NCBI GenBank assembly: GCA_031472005.1
Contig: PZJY01000009.1
Location: forward strand, 372,001 to 436,000
Length of the DNA: 64,000 nt
From: Tetracladium setigerum
Taxonomy: Eukaryota; Ascomycota; Leotiomycetes; Helotiales
Direction: 5' to 3'
Below the pieces are notes generated by a model. The model saw only the letters and a program-made list of their open reading frames with translations, was not told where the DNA came from and made no database searches. Positions within the stretch are counted from its first letter, which is position 1. Each line of letters opens with the position of its first letter. A program made the translations under genes and the position numbers. This document shows positions 11,549-21,808 of the stretch, piece by piece.

Positions 11549-12601
11549 ATGTTACTTCCACTCAGCCCTCAGCTTCTCAAAGCACTCCTTTATACTTTGT
11601 GCGTTTTCTTTACCCCCGCCACTGGTTGAACAACAGGTGCAGCAACAGCAACACTCTCGTTCAGCCCCCTTTCACCAAACCCCCAACCTTCGTATATATC
11701 TTCGATTTCATTACCACAGAGGAAATAGCCGCTGTGGAAAGCATTGCGCCGGGTGATCCAGATTCCCAGCCCGAGTTTCATCGGCTTGTTGGATTTCCTA
11801 CGCCAAAACAGACGCAGTTCTTGATCCTAGCGCGTTTGCTCAAACGGATGTAGCATTTATGTTTGCTGGGCACGGTCTTACTTTACCAGATACGAGCGGG
11901 GTCTACAAAGGTTGTGAGCGGGCATTAGGTATAACATGCGCTAAAGGTTTGGTCGATGTTTTGGAGAGAAAATTAACCTGAAGTTTCGGGAATCTTTACA
12001 GCGCAAGTATAGATATCGTAGGGCAGTGGAATGTACCCACCCCAGACGAACTCTCTTCTCTTGGGATATATTCAACAATTTTTGGGTGCCGAGTATTTCA
12101 GAGCGAATGATGGATAACCTAAGTGATCACGTTCTCTCAACTATTTAATCTTACTTTGCTTTTCTATATGTTAATGATCTTTCGCTTTTTCTAGCCGTCG
12201 CTAGCGAGAATTTACAGAAAATTTATCTACTCCCAGGCGGCAATGCATCTGTCCCATTGGATTCAGGCATGATATTCAACGGAACTCCTGAAAAGGAATT
12301 GGCAAAGGTCATCGTGAGCGTAATGGCGCGCATCCCGAATTCGCTGAAGAAGCGGAAAGACTTGGAAAATATACAGTTGGAACTTTTATGCATGATACCA
12401 GTGGTTGTAGATCTTCAGGGAGACCAACCAACTACCAGCACCGATTGTAGAAAGTTGCTGCTGCATGTGGTAGGAGTTGCTATTAGTCAATTTCGTCGTC
12501 CTTCCTTGCCATTTTCCATTCTTTCATTTCTCGTTCTTCCGTCATTTATCCTTTTACACTTCTCGTCAATCTTTTATCAAGCTCGTTGGGTCTTTAGCTG
12601 A
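11549..12601 (+). CDS. Possible secreted protein of unknown function, fragmented model
   Basis: A start at 11549 gives a signal-peptide-like N-terminus (MLLPLSPQLLKALLYTLCVF). Coding-looking segments follow in frames related by single-base losses: TTEEIAAVESIAPGDPDSQP to about 11815, then FAQTDVAFMFAGHGLTLPDT with two Cys (GCERALGITCAKG) to 11979. A further stretch, DIVGQWNVPTPDELSSLG, lies at about 12005-12110. A segment after a good acceptor (tttttctag, about 12195) contains LQKIYLLPGGNASVPLDSGM and runs to about 12450. I could not join these into one clean exon chain and recognise no family. It could be a diverged secreted protein or a decaying gene. Confidence 0.3.
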
Positions 12602-13557
12602 ATTTCGCTCGAGAACACAACAACTAGAGACAACTTTCAAGGATTGACTTCGACGTCCAAGCCGCAAAACTGTTGTAATAAGCCCCCTCATATCTTTCTC
12701 GCAACATTCGAATTTGGACCCAGGGTCAGTGTATACACGAGGCTTTAAAATTATAAGACTTCGTAGATAGACTTGTAATAGCCGGTTTAAGCTCCTGTCT
12801 GCTGTAAGCTTTTCATTCAACCGAGTAGCGAATATTGCCCCTTTTTAGTCAATCACTCAAGCGTTAAAGCTTACCATTACTCCCTCGCACGTCTACTTGT
12901 TCATCCGATGAAATAGTTCACAGTTTCATTGGGTGTAAGAATATTAATGTATGTTAATATGCTGCATGGGTACCTAGCTATCAGGGAATTTCAGTTCTTC
13001 CGATTAATCACGTGATCATGCTACATACCTGTGTTGTTGCAGACATGGACCAGTATCAAAGTGTTCAGTGATCAATTAGCTAGTATCCTGTATCTGATAC
13101 AGTATTTGGCTTTGCCTAGCCTCAGTGTGAAGACCATCAAAACCGGCTTGAGCACGTGATAACCCATTCGGGCAGTTCAGCGCCAACGTCCGCCAACGTC
13201 GCTTCCATCGTATGATTAGATGAACCCCGATTTCTTCTTTCTTCCATATCCGTACCTATTTCTTACGATACATTGACTTTCATCCCGAAGATTGCTGTCC
13301 CTGCTTGTCAGTGATTTGTGCTCTGGCAGTGCGGTTAGACTTGCTCGTGCCCCTCTCAAGCCAAAGCATTGGCAAATTTCTCTTTTGCCAACTTCTCTTG
13401 CGCCGCCTTCTTCGACCCCCGTCGAGGAAAGTTTTACTGAGATAGGGTATCCATTTACAGTGCAGTGCAGCCCTAATGCTCGCTCGACTTTCAGCATTGT
13501 TCACTCGTACCAAATTTGTTCATACAGGACTTCGCGCAATATCAGTACCCCGCTATC
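12602..13557. other. Intergenic region upstream of the HET gene
   Basis: No gene is supported. A short direct duplication (cgccaacgtc, twice) lies near 13181-13200 and AT-rich stretches lie at 12940-13020. The open frames overlap on both strands. Confidence 0.5.
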
Positions 13558-15645
13558 ATGGCTTCAAACAAGTTATGCGCTTACTGTGTCCAAGTTCCCC
13601 TGGATATTGAAGTACTCCAGGAGCACAGAGAAGGCTCTTGGAAATTAGGGACAGTAGGAAGGATTCGACGCAGCAACTGTCCTCTTTGTAGAATTGTGTC
13701 CTTCGCTTTGTATGAAGATTCAAGGGCGGCGGGGTATGTCATTTCATCCAGTACGGAGATGGTAATAGTTTGGGATGACAGAGACAGCAAGTTGGGGAAC
13801 AAATTCTGGCTGATTAGTCCGGGAGGGAGGGTATCAATATGCTTCGTCGACAACTCAGCAACAAACTATCTCGAGGGTAAGGCATTGTGCCTTACACCCA
13901 ATCTGGGCCAAACGCTCGATTTAGGCAGAGTGAAGCAATGGCTTTTCGAATGCACGACCAACCATGGCGGTGATTGTAGTGCCATCTTCGAGAATGACTC
14001 CGGACGTCACATTCCACAGAATTATGCCGGATTGGAACTCCTCCGTCTCATCGATGTTCAGAAAGAGTGTATCGTCGAAACTCGGGTAGTGTGCCGATAT
14101 ATCACTCTCAGCTATGTCTGGGGTCCACAATCAATTTTCGACTCTCGACTTCGAATTTGTCTGATGTGATGAAGCCATATTCATTAAAAGAGATAAAACT
14201 ACCACAAACAATAAAAGATGCGATCGAATTTGTCCGTGGAATAGGAGAGCAGTATCTCTGGTGTGATGCGCTTTGTCTTTTACAAAACGATCCCGAAGAT
14301 TTGAGCCAAGGTGTAAATGCGATGGATCTGATATACGAAAGGGCTCTACTAACCATTGTGGCCGCTTCTGGCCATGATGCCAACTTTGGCCTTCCTGGAG
14401 TTAGGGAGGGCACGCGATATATGCCGAGATATCCCGAAGAAATTATCCCAGGTGTGCAGCTTGATGTGCATGTTGAACTCGATGCAGCCATGAAATATTC
14501 GCTGTACAATACCAGAGCCTGGACGTATGCTCCCCGCTCCTCTGCCTATAATCTGAATTTCGCTGAGTGATTGCACCTAGGTTACAAGAGGATATCCTCT
14601 CTAGAAGAGCTGTCTATTTTGTCCAAAATAGAGTCTATTTTCGTTGCAGATCAACTACCCTGTATGAATTTTATCATCCACGCTTAGACAGCTGCAAACA
14701 ACGGCCTGAGGGGTCCGTGGCCTCTCTCTTGCCTGAGGCTGTTCACATGATCTATCCCGTGGTTGATTATATGACTATACTCCTCTATTACAGCGAACGG
14801 TCACTTAGCCACCAGCAAGACGCCCTGCGAGCATTGGCGGGAATCATCCGTCGGTTATCGGAAAGGATGAAATGCAAATTTTTGGAAGGGCTGCCTACCG
14901 CCACTTTTGACCTATTTATACTCTTTCGAGGAAACGGTTCTTATCTTCAACGCAGAAAAGGTTTCCCAAGCTACTCGTGGGTTGGGTGGATAGGACCACT
15001 GTATATCGTCGACACAAGTGTCGAGACGTTCCTCGAACATTGCACTTGGATAGTGTGGTATAAAAGAAGCGTTACGGGACTACAAACCTCGTCTGGGATC
15101 CGCTTGCCAATGAAAGCTTTCCATACCATGACGATGATTACATCGGCTACCGACGAAGGCATTCTTTTAAATGCCCTACCGCCTTATCATTTCCTACAAC
15201 CCGGACACAGCCAACTTTTGACCTCAATCTCGAGTCCACAGCTCGAAATTACTCAATCCTACAATTCTGGACACTTTCCGTCAACTTTAAAATCAAAATG
15301 ACTAGGATGATAGATCACTCAGCACTTTTATTGGATTCCTTCGGAAGTACCTGTGGCGTCTTGTTTCCTGACGACCTTGGAAACACAACCTTTTTTAATT
15401 CAGCAGAGAATTATGAACTGATTGCAATTTCTACAGCAACTGGGAGCCATTGGAGGGGTTCTATTACCGCCGGAAGGTTGCTTTTGGATGCAAATATAAA
15501 CGATGAAGATGAGCTTTATAACGTTCTAGTTTTAGAGTGGTCTGGAGGTGTGGCAGAACGTCGCGGGATTGGGGCAATACATCAGCGCTCCGTCACAAAC
15601 AGTATACTTCTGGGCCCAGTTTGGAAAGAAATTCTATTGGCATAA
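13558..15645 (+). CDS. HET-domain (heterokaryon incompatibility) protein
   Basis: Two exons, 13558-14524 and 14581-15645, are separated by a 56-nt intron (gtatgc...cctag). The intron splits the conserved HET segment TRAW / LQEDILSRRAVYF. With one base restored in each of two G runs (GGGG at about 14122, GGG at about 15077) exon phases fit and the product is about 677 residues. The N-terminus has a CxxC...CPLC pattern (LCAYC, NCPLC). The HET blocks are YITLSYVWG, LPQTIKDAIEFVRGIGEQYL followed by WCDALCLLQND, and LLTIVAASG. A C-terminal stretch reads YSILQFWTLSVNFKI. HET proteins trigger or control cell death after fusion of unlike hyphae; that role is inferred from the family. Both frameshifts look like base undercalls, so I treat it as a gene rather than a pseudogene. 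Confidence 0.75.
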
Positions 15646-16485
15646 GCGTTGATTAGAAGACATGTCACCCACAAGAATATGTTCACATGAGAGGAGGGAT
15701 GGTGAGCGGAAAGGATTTTATGCTGGGAAGATGTTCAATGCACTTTATATACATGGCTCCCCCCTACTTCCTTTGATTGTTCTTTGCTTCACTGCCGTCG
15801 TAGCGCCTAGTAAACTGTCACCTACACCAGCTTGCTGTTTTAATACTATATTGAACGGCCGCACTCGTGGGCTTGTTTGTGAGCGTTACTTGTGGCCTGA
15901 TTGGCCACCATTCTCATCCGGTCCTTTTGCTATACTCTTCTCATGAGAAATTTGGGTCGTTACTGTGGACTCTGGGCTCTCTAATCTTGTTTCAAGGGCT
16001 CTCAGATAACACGATGGGGTTGGATATTCAAGCATCGACTTCAAGTGAAGGCTTGGAAAGTACATCTTTCTAACCAGATGAATCTGGTGACTGCAAATAA
16101 TTAAAAGTTACACATCAATCTATTCAACGATACGTTCGATTCGATCTTGGCTTCATGAGATGACTCCACGAAATGGTTTAGAATTTTGGAGGCATGGGAC
16201 ACAAGGTTGGAAATCGACCCTTTTCAACTGAAGTACAGACAACGTGAAAAACTCGCTTCATTAATAGAGTGGGCAGGTACCTAGATCATCTCTAAGAATA
16301 CGAGGGTGTCCGAGGAAGCGAATTCGATAATTTGACTCTCTAAACTAGCATCTGCTAGCATTTGTCGAGGCATCTGTTGATCTTGTGGATGACAGCATCG
16401 CCTTTGAATATCGCATTTCTTGTGTAGAGAGCTGAGCGAAGCCGACTTTTGTAAGTAGGGATCGCGCTGCCAATTCAAGTGCAAT
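15646..16485. other. Gene-free region downstream of the HET gene
   Basis: No supported gene. Short open frames (for example 15662-15946) show no motif. Confidence 0.5.
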
Positions 16486-17062
16486 TCAGTTCCATCCTAT
16501 AATCCCATCACCTAATAACTTGCCCTGCTCATCCATGACATGGACTGGCCTTCCAACTGCTCCACGGTCACCGACGGTAAGATCATAGAAACCACCGTTC
16601 GCAACACTATTGCATCTTGTTGGGACCACCAGCAATGGTCCCGCCCTGGCGATCAGGGAGAAGCGGCTGAAAACGAAGAGATGATCGGACTTGGAAGGCA
16701 CCCATAAACTCATTGGAGAGACATCGGCAAATCTCCTGCTTGGATGATTAGCATAAATTGTTTACTAATTTTGTCGATCTGTAAGTCTCGTTTCGAGTGT
16801 ATTGAAGAAATGTTAAAGGGCGAAGAAAAGGGTCTCACAATATGGTGATGCTCACAGTCCTTTGGATTAAAGAACTCGTATAGTCCTGACTGCTGCGTTG
16901 CAACTCGGCGATCACTTGATTTGTACATGTTTTGCTGAATAGAAGAAGACAGAACATAGCTTTCTCTGGGCGCCAAAACCAAGTACTCTTTGGTCCCCGC
17001 AGCCAAACAGTAGCGACTAGATCACCGCTAGGGGCAATTCGGGGTTCGGACTCTGGACACAT
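16486..17062 (-). CDS. Conserved-looking protein of unknown function, frame broken
   Basis: On the minus strand an ATG at 17062 opens MCPESEPRIAPSGDLVATVW. After one base is restored in the GGGG run (about 16998) it continues as EYLVLAPRESYVLSSSIQQN to EFFNPKDCEHHHI. A GT-AG intron (gtgaga...caagcag, about 16841-16739) follows. The second exon ends with FYDLTVGDRGAVGRPVHVMD and DGIIGWN before a stop at 16486. Two frames compete in the middle of exon 2 (EFMGAFQVRSSLRFQPLLPD in one; FSRFSLIARAGPLLVVPT in the frame of the end), so at least one further indel is likely. It appears to be a small (about 170-residue) globular protein. I do not recognise a family. Confidence 0.45.
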
Positions 17063-17561
17063 CTTCGAGGGACTTTCGTTCTTTCGAACGGCGCGTTGAA
17101 TACTGTTAATATTTTCAGTCTTTTCTTTTATTTTGATTTGTTGTATTGTGCAGATATACATATCAGATATACATATGCCCGAGTCACGTAGGCGCCCGCA
17201 CTTGTCCACACCTTAATTTCTCGTGTGACCGCTGTTTTTCAACTGACACAACAGGTGGCTACTAGGAGCGACTGCACTCGCACTGAATTAAAATACTAAA
17301 AATTTATCTCGAGTGAATGAAGATTGCGAGAAGAACCTTGTTGGCTGTGATTGAGCAAGTTTCCCCTCTCAACCAGCATGCAGCCTGCACTGAGCAAGAT
17401 TCTGTCAAACATGCTCACCCTTAGTTCAACCCAGGATCTCCAAGTCCCCAACAACGACAACAAGAACAACAATACTTTGTTAATTTTGATCTTGCAAAAT
17501 CAATCTCTAGCAAGGCTTCTATATCAAATAATTCGTCACACATTCAAACGACAGAATAATC

Positions 17562-18404
17562 ATGGCATCAATCGGGGCATATGCATTGCCAACCCTGCCC
17601 TACGCCCTAGATGTGAGCATGCTCCCCCAAAGCCCTTTATTTCCCCGAAACTGGAACCCAGCTTTTTTTGAACCAGCAAACGTCTAGTTTTATCTCTGAT
17701 TCTGTTCTAATTCTAAATTTGATATTGATTTTGATCGCGACGTCATCGTCATTGTTGTTATTCTTGACCATGAGCTGGATGCTGACTTGCCGCAGGCGTT
17801 GGAGCCAGCCATCAATGAAAAGATCATGGATCTCCACTATAATCGACACCACAGGACCTATGTGACGAATCTCAACAACGCTCTTACGACCCAATCGACT
17901 GCGGTAGCCTCTGGGGACTTGGTCAAGCAGCTCGAGCTGCAATCTCTCATCAAATTCAATGCCGGGGGTCACATCAATCACTCCTTGTTTTGGGAGTCTC
18001 TGGCACCTTCGAGCAGCGGAAAGAGCAGCATTGCAGAACATGCACCTTCTCTACAACAGGCTATCAACAAACAATGGGGGTCATTCGACGCTTTTCAAGC
18101 TATCTTTGAAGCATCTGCGTTGGCGATTCAGGGAAGCGGGTGGCAGTGGTTAGTGAAAGATCCCGTCACCCAACAACTTGAATTGGCCACCTCCAAGGAT
18201 CAGGATTTACCGCCAAATGGCAAGTTGATTGTATACGGAGTGGATATGTGGGAGCATGCCTACTATTTACAGTACCTGAATAACAAGAAGGAGTACTTGT
18301 CACAGCTTTGGTCAATCATGAACTGGGAAGTTATTGAGAGACGTTTTGCTGGAGACAGACATGTCATCTACGGAAAAATGACAGGACTTACAGGTCATCT
18401 TTAA
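17562..18404 (+). CDS. sod: Manganese superoxide dismutase without targeting peptide
   Basis: Exons 17562-17612 and 17796-18404 are joined by a 183-nt intron (gtgagc, branch ctgac, acceptor ccgcag). The product has 219 residues. It converts superoxide to oxygen and peroxide. The Fe/Mn-SOD fold is clear: first metal-ligand His in LHYNRHHRTYV, second in GGHINHSLFW, Asp and His in DMWEHAYYLQY. The GSGWQWLV segment and overall length are typical of MnSOD. The N-terminus (MASIGAYALPTLPYALDAL) reaches the mature fold within about eight residues, leaving no room for a mitochondrial presequence. A cytosolic location is therefore likely, as for known cytosolic fungal MnSODs. No in-frame upstream ATG extends it. 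The frame is intact. Confidence 0.88.
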
Positions 18405-19550
18405 ATGTTTGGTTCAATAGCTTGTGGATTCTACCCCATCACAAAGTGGAAGAGTAGTTGTGATATTTTTTGGAAACGAGAAAGAACTTTTTTATGACTA
18501 TCTCCTAATCTGTTTGCTTCACGAAATGATTGTGAAGCTCGAGATCATAACTGTTCTTGGCGTCGACTTGACTGTTCCCAAGTTCATGTTATTCGCACTA
18601 GATCTATAATGGATGAAATCCAGTTCATTGACTTTCAGACATAGGTTTAATGTCCAAAACATGACTATTCATCATCATATTCGTAGACACTCGTAGACAC
18701 TCGTAATTCACTCTATACTACTATCCTACCCACAAGAGAGAACACTCCCAGGTCTCTAAAAATGACATTACCATTGAGTCTAAGGTTCAAAGTAATATAT
18801 TAGTCTTCGTAAGATACTCTTCACTTGAAGATATATCGTTGAAGAGGCACCTTCATGATTTTCCACATACCTTTAACCTTAGCACCGACCTTATATTCTC
18901 CCTCAATACCATCATGATATCTTGTTCCTTCTTCATGTGCAAGATAAAGGTTTTCAGTACAGAGATCTTGATGATTTGTAGAGGGAATGCATGTACAATG
19001 ACTTCTTTAGTGAACCGAAAGTGCTGTTTTTAATGATCATGTTGCATTCCTGCAATTGTAAATATGTGTGATGAAGGTACGTTGAAGTTTGCAGCAGCGG
19101 ATCCGACTAGAATACGGTCGACACACAACTTCCACAGTTCTCCCCGATTTCAACAAGAAAGTAGCATAGATCTAGTGTAAAACTCCATTGGCTTTGATGT
19201 GAAGAATTTCCTTTCGCTTTCAAGTAACTAGAGTTGATTCTAAAATACTCTCTGGATTTGAGCTTCATCGTTTTATTTCGAAAGAAATCTCGCAGAAGCA
19301 AGTTAAAATTTTGTCGATTAAGATGCTTACGTTCTGCATATATGTTGTTTCCTTGGGCTGCCTTCACTAATTTTTTGAAGAAAACTCTCTTGAACTGGAT
19401 TGTTAGGAATTTAAAAATTGTACAAACGCATTTTCAGGATTGTAGCAAATAGGTCTGAATCTAAATTTTAAAATAATATTTTTAACTTGAAGCCGTAGCT
19501 GTGGTTTTAAGGAACAATCTCCATCATCAGCATAATTTAGATGTTTCTTC
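18405..19550. other. Intergenic region
   Basis: No gene is supported. A short tandem repeat (cgtagacact, two copies plus a partial third, about 18686-18709) and AT-rich DNA are the only notable content. Confidence 0.5.
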
Positions 19551-19930
19551 ATGAATTCATCTCCACCCACAAACTTCACTTTACGCCAAAATTCCCCACA
19601 AAACCTGTCCCCAGATCAGACTAAAATCTTTGAGGCAATGCATTCACTTCCCGCAATCCACTGTCAACATCTCATGTCCTTTTCCACGACATGTCAATAC
19701 CATTTCCCCACCGGATTTTCTCATTTGAGAAAACAACAGATCTACAAGCCAGTCCAAATCACCTTTCTCAAATTAGAAACCTCAGAGAACGGCAAAATTA
19801 GAATGCAAGATGGAGTCAACCACACGTAAGTCAAGTCGGAGCTTCAGCAGTAGACTGATGAGCCCGATCTTTGTGTTTGTGTAGCGAAGAAGGACAAACT
19901 AACAACTGTCACCTCAAGCGCCACAAGTAA
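19551..19930 (+). CDS. Small two-exon protein of unknown function
   Basis: Exon 1 is 19551-19825 and exon 2 is 19885-19930. The 59-nt intron is near-canonical (gtaagt, ctgatg branch-like, tgtgtag). Phase is kept and the product has 106 residues. The sequence is basic and polar, rich in Ser, Thr, Gln, His and Lys, and ends in HLKRHK. There is no signal peptide and no recognised domain. Its stop is 11 bases before the ATG of the SET gene. It could instead be a 5' exon of that gene that is spliced differently. Confidence 0.4.
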
Positions 19931-19941
19931 TCCTGAGTCCA

Positions 19942-20784
19942 ATGAAGAATACGAGTTCTACTCCCCTCAATCGCGAGAATAAAGCAGTCAGCAAACAGCA
20001 AAACACCTACTCGCCCATCTCGAATAAAACCAAAAACTCACCTCTTACCAATCGCACAACCAAACATCCAAATATCCAAAACTTTCTCTCAAGTCCTCCT
20101 CTCATCATCATCAAACAAACCCCTAAGAAAGGTCTCGCCGTTTTCGCAACCCAAGCTCTCCCAGCCCAGACGGTCTTTCTCATCGAAAAGCCAATCCTGC
20201 TGGTCACACATCTTGATGAATTTAACAGTGGGCCCGATCCCGACATTCTAGAATATCTCGTCACACAGCTTTCTCCTTCCAAAAGAAAGGCTTTCGATGC
20301 GCTGCATGCGTATTGGTGTAACCCGTGGGACTCAAGAAACATGGCGATATGGTCAACGAATAGTTTTCAGATCTGTTCCGACGAGGATGGTGACAATGAT
20401 CAAGGTGATGGCGTTAACGAATATCGCCCAGAAGAATCACCTTCGAATTCAAGAAGTAGCACAAATACTAAAAATCTCATGTCAAATTCAAACGACAATA
20501 AAGAAGACAGAAACAAAAACAAAACGGCTATGAAACCCTCAGCAGTCTTCGAAGTGGCATCAAGAATCAATCACAGTCACATCCCCAACACGAATTATTG
20601 GTGGAATGAAGAGAGCGGAGTGATGCAATTCTGGTGTGGTGTAGACGTCGAAGAGGGCGAAGAGATCACGATTGGATATGGATATGGGAGGGAGGGACTG
20701 AAGAGACAGTGGGGGTTTGAGTGTGATTGTGTTTGTTGTGTTGAGCATGACTGTGGGGAGGTAGAGACTTGCATGAAGGGGTGA
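19942..20784 (+). CDS. SET-domain protein (putative lysine methyltransferase)
   Basis: An intact single-exon frame of 280 residues. After a basic, polar N-terminus, the SET fold starts at LIIIKQTPKKGLAVFATQAL (the GxG-type start) and closes with RINHSHIPNTNYWW (the NHSxxPN core) and EEGEEITIGYGYG (the pseudoknot YG motif). A short Cys-rich end follows (ECDCVCC...C), like a post-SET zinc site. A low-complexity Asp/Asn/Ser/Lys insert (about residues 150-195) splits the SET domain, so it belongs to the SMYD/SET5-like fungal group rather than the classic histone KMTs. The substrate cannot be read from sequence. It lies just downstream of a small gene on the same strand. Confidence 0.75.
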   Translation: MKNTSSTPLNRENKAVSKQQNTYSPISNKTKNSPLTNRTTKHPNIQNFLSSPPLIIIKQTPKKGLAVFATQALPAQTVFLIEKPILLVTHLDEFNSGPDPDILEYLVTQLSPSKRKAFDALHAYWCNPWDSRNMAIWSTNSFQICSDEDGDNDQGDGVNEYRPEESPSNSRSSTNTKNLMSNSNDNKEDRNKNKTAMKPSAVFEVASRINHSHIPNTNYWWNEESGVMQFWCGVDVEEGEEITIGYGYGREGLKRQWGFECDCVCCVEHDCGEVETCMKG

Positions 20785-21296
20785 TAGCTATGGGATAAGT
20801 GGCTGCGGTTCGATTTTGAAAATTCGAAGAATGGAGAGAATGGAGAGAGGGGAGAGAGTCGATCACTGCGCGGAGACAAGATTATGTATGATCCTTTATG
20901 CGATCGTTGGGAGGTACGTTTATCAGACGGTGTGAGATGGCGGGAACGCTGGCGAAAGGGATTCGTCGCGAATAGCTTGCCGACCTCAACACAGCTTTAC
21001 CTAGATAGGTATCTAGGTAGCGAAGTACACTCTTTCTAATTCGAGTCTTTCTTTCTTCTAAGCAAGCCTTGTGAAGTTTGCGTTGGAAAGGTCTTCAGAC
21101 ATGACCTGCTGAAATCAAATGTACGGTTGACACCTAATTATCTTTGTCTGTTGGAAGACCGATGATATTCAGAGGAGTATCTTACAGTTATGCAGAGAGT
21201 TATGCACAGAGTAGCGTGACCAGATATACGCCGACTCGGCGTACATGACAATGGTAGATCACTGAATTTCTAACATTATCAAGCTTCCACTCCACC
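20785..21296. other. Intergenic region with inverted CTAGGTA motif
   Basis: No gene is supported. Near 20999-21020 there is a 22-base near-perfect palindrome (arms tacctagata / tatctaggta around gg). Short direct repeats (ttatgcagagagttatgcacagag) lie at about 21187-21210. Confidence 0.5.
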
Positions 21297-21640
21297 TCAC
21301 TTGAAACGCCACAGCATATTAGTATTATTCTCTTCCTTGTGTACCGGCACAAGATCCGAGCTCTTAACCGCAGACATAACCGGTATCTTATCAATGAAGT
21401 CATCAGATTTGCGGAGTGATCCTAGAACATCTTTCGATGGCGGCGAACTGTAGCCGCCGGGGATGCAGGACGGTTCGCGCCGTCTTGACATCGCCGGATC
21501 GGGAAAACCAACATCTGAAATAGCCATGGAGGGATTTCATTCGCCATGCTCGGTCGTTTCCACGTATTCTGCCTGGGAGAGGGGCTGTAGGCAAACGAGT
21601 TGGTACGGGCAAAAGGCGGCTTGATTTGTGTAACCAACAT
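21297..21640 (-). CDS. Possible small basic protein, divergent to the sacsin-like gene
   Basis: A minus-strand ATG at 21640 opens MLVTQIKPPFARTNSFAYSP. One base restored in a CC run near 21528 connects it to a frame with SSPPSKDVLGSLRKSDDFID that ends at 21297, about 115 residues in all. The join has the same direction as the other base losses in this window. The protein is polar with no recognised domain. The start lies 168 bases from the divergent sacsin-like gene, so a shared promoter is possible. It may also be noncoding. Confidence 0.3.
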
Positions 21641-21808
21641 CCAGAGCCTTCTCCAATATCCAGAGCCTTATTCAACAATCACCAAACTTTCCCAACATTC
21701 ATGATCATATTCTGGGATTCTTCAACCTTTCAATTACACGGAATCTGCTCTCCGAGACATTAGCACATTTCCGCATTCATCAAGCTAGAACATATTCACA
21801 ATTTCACA

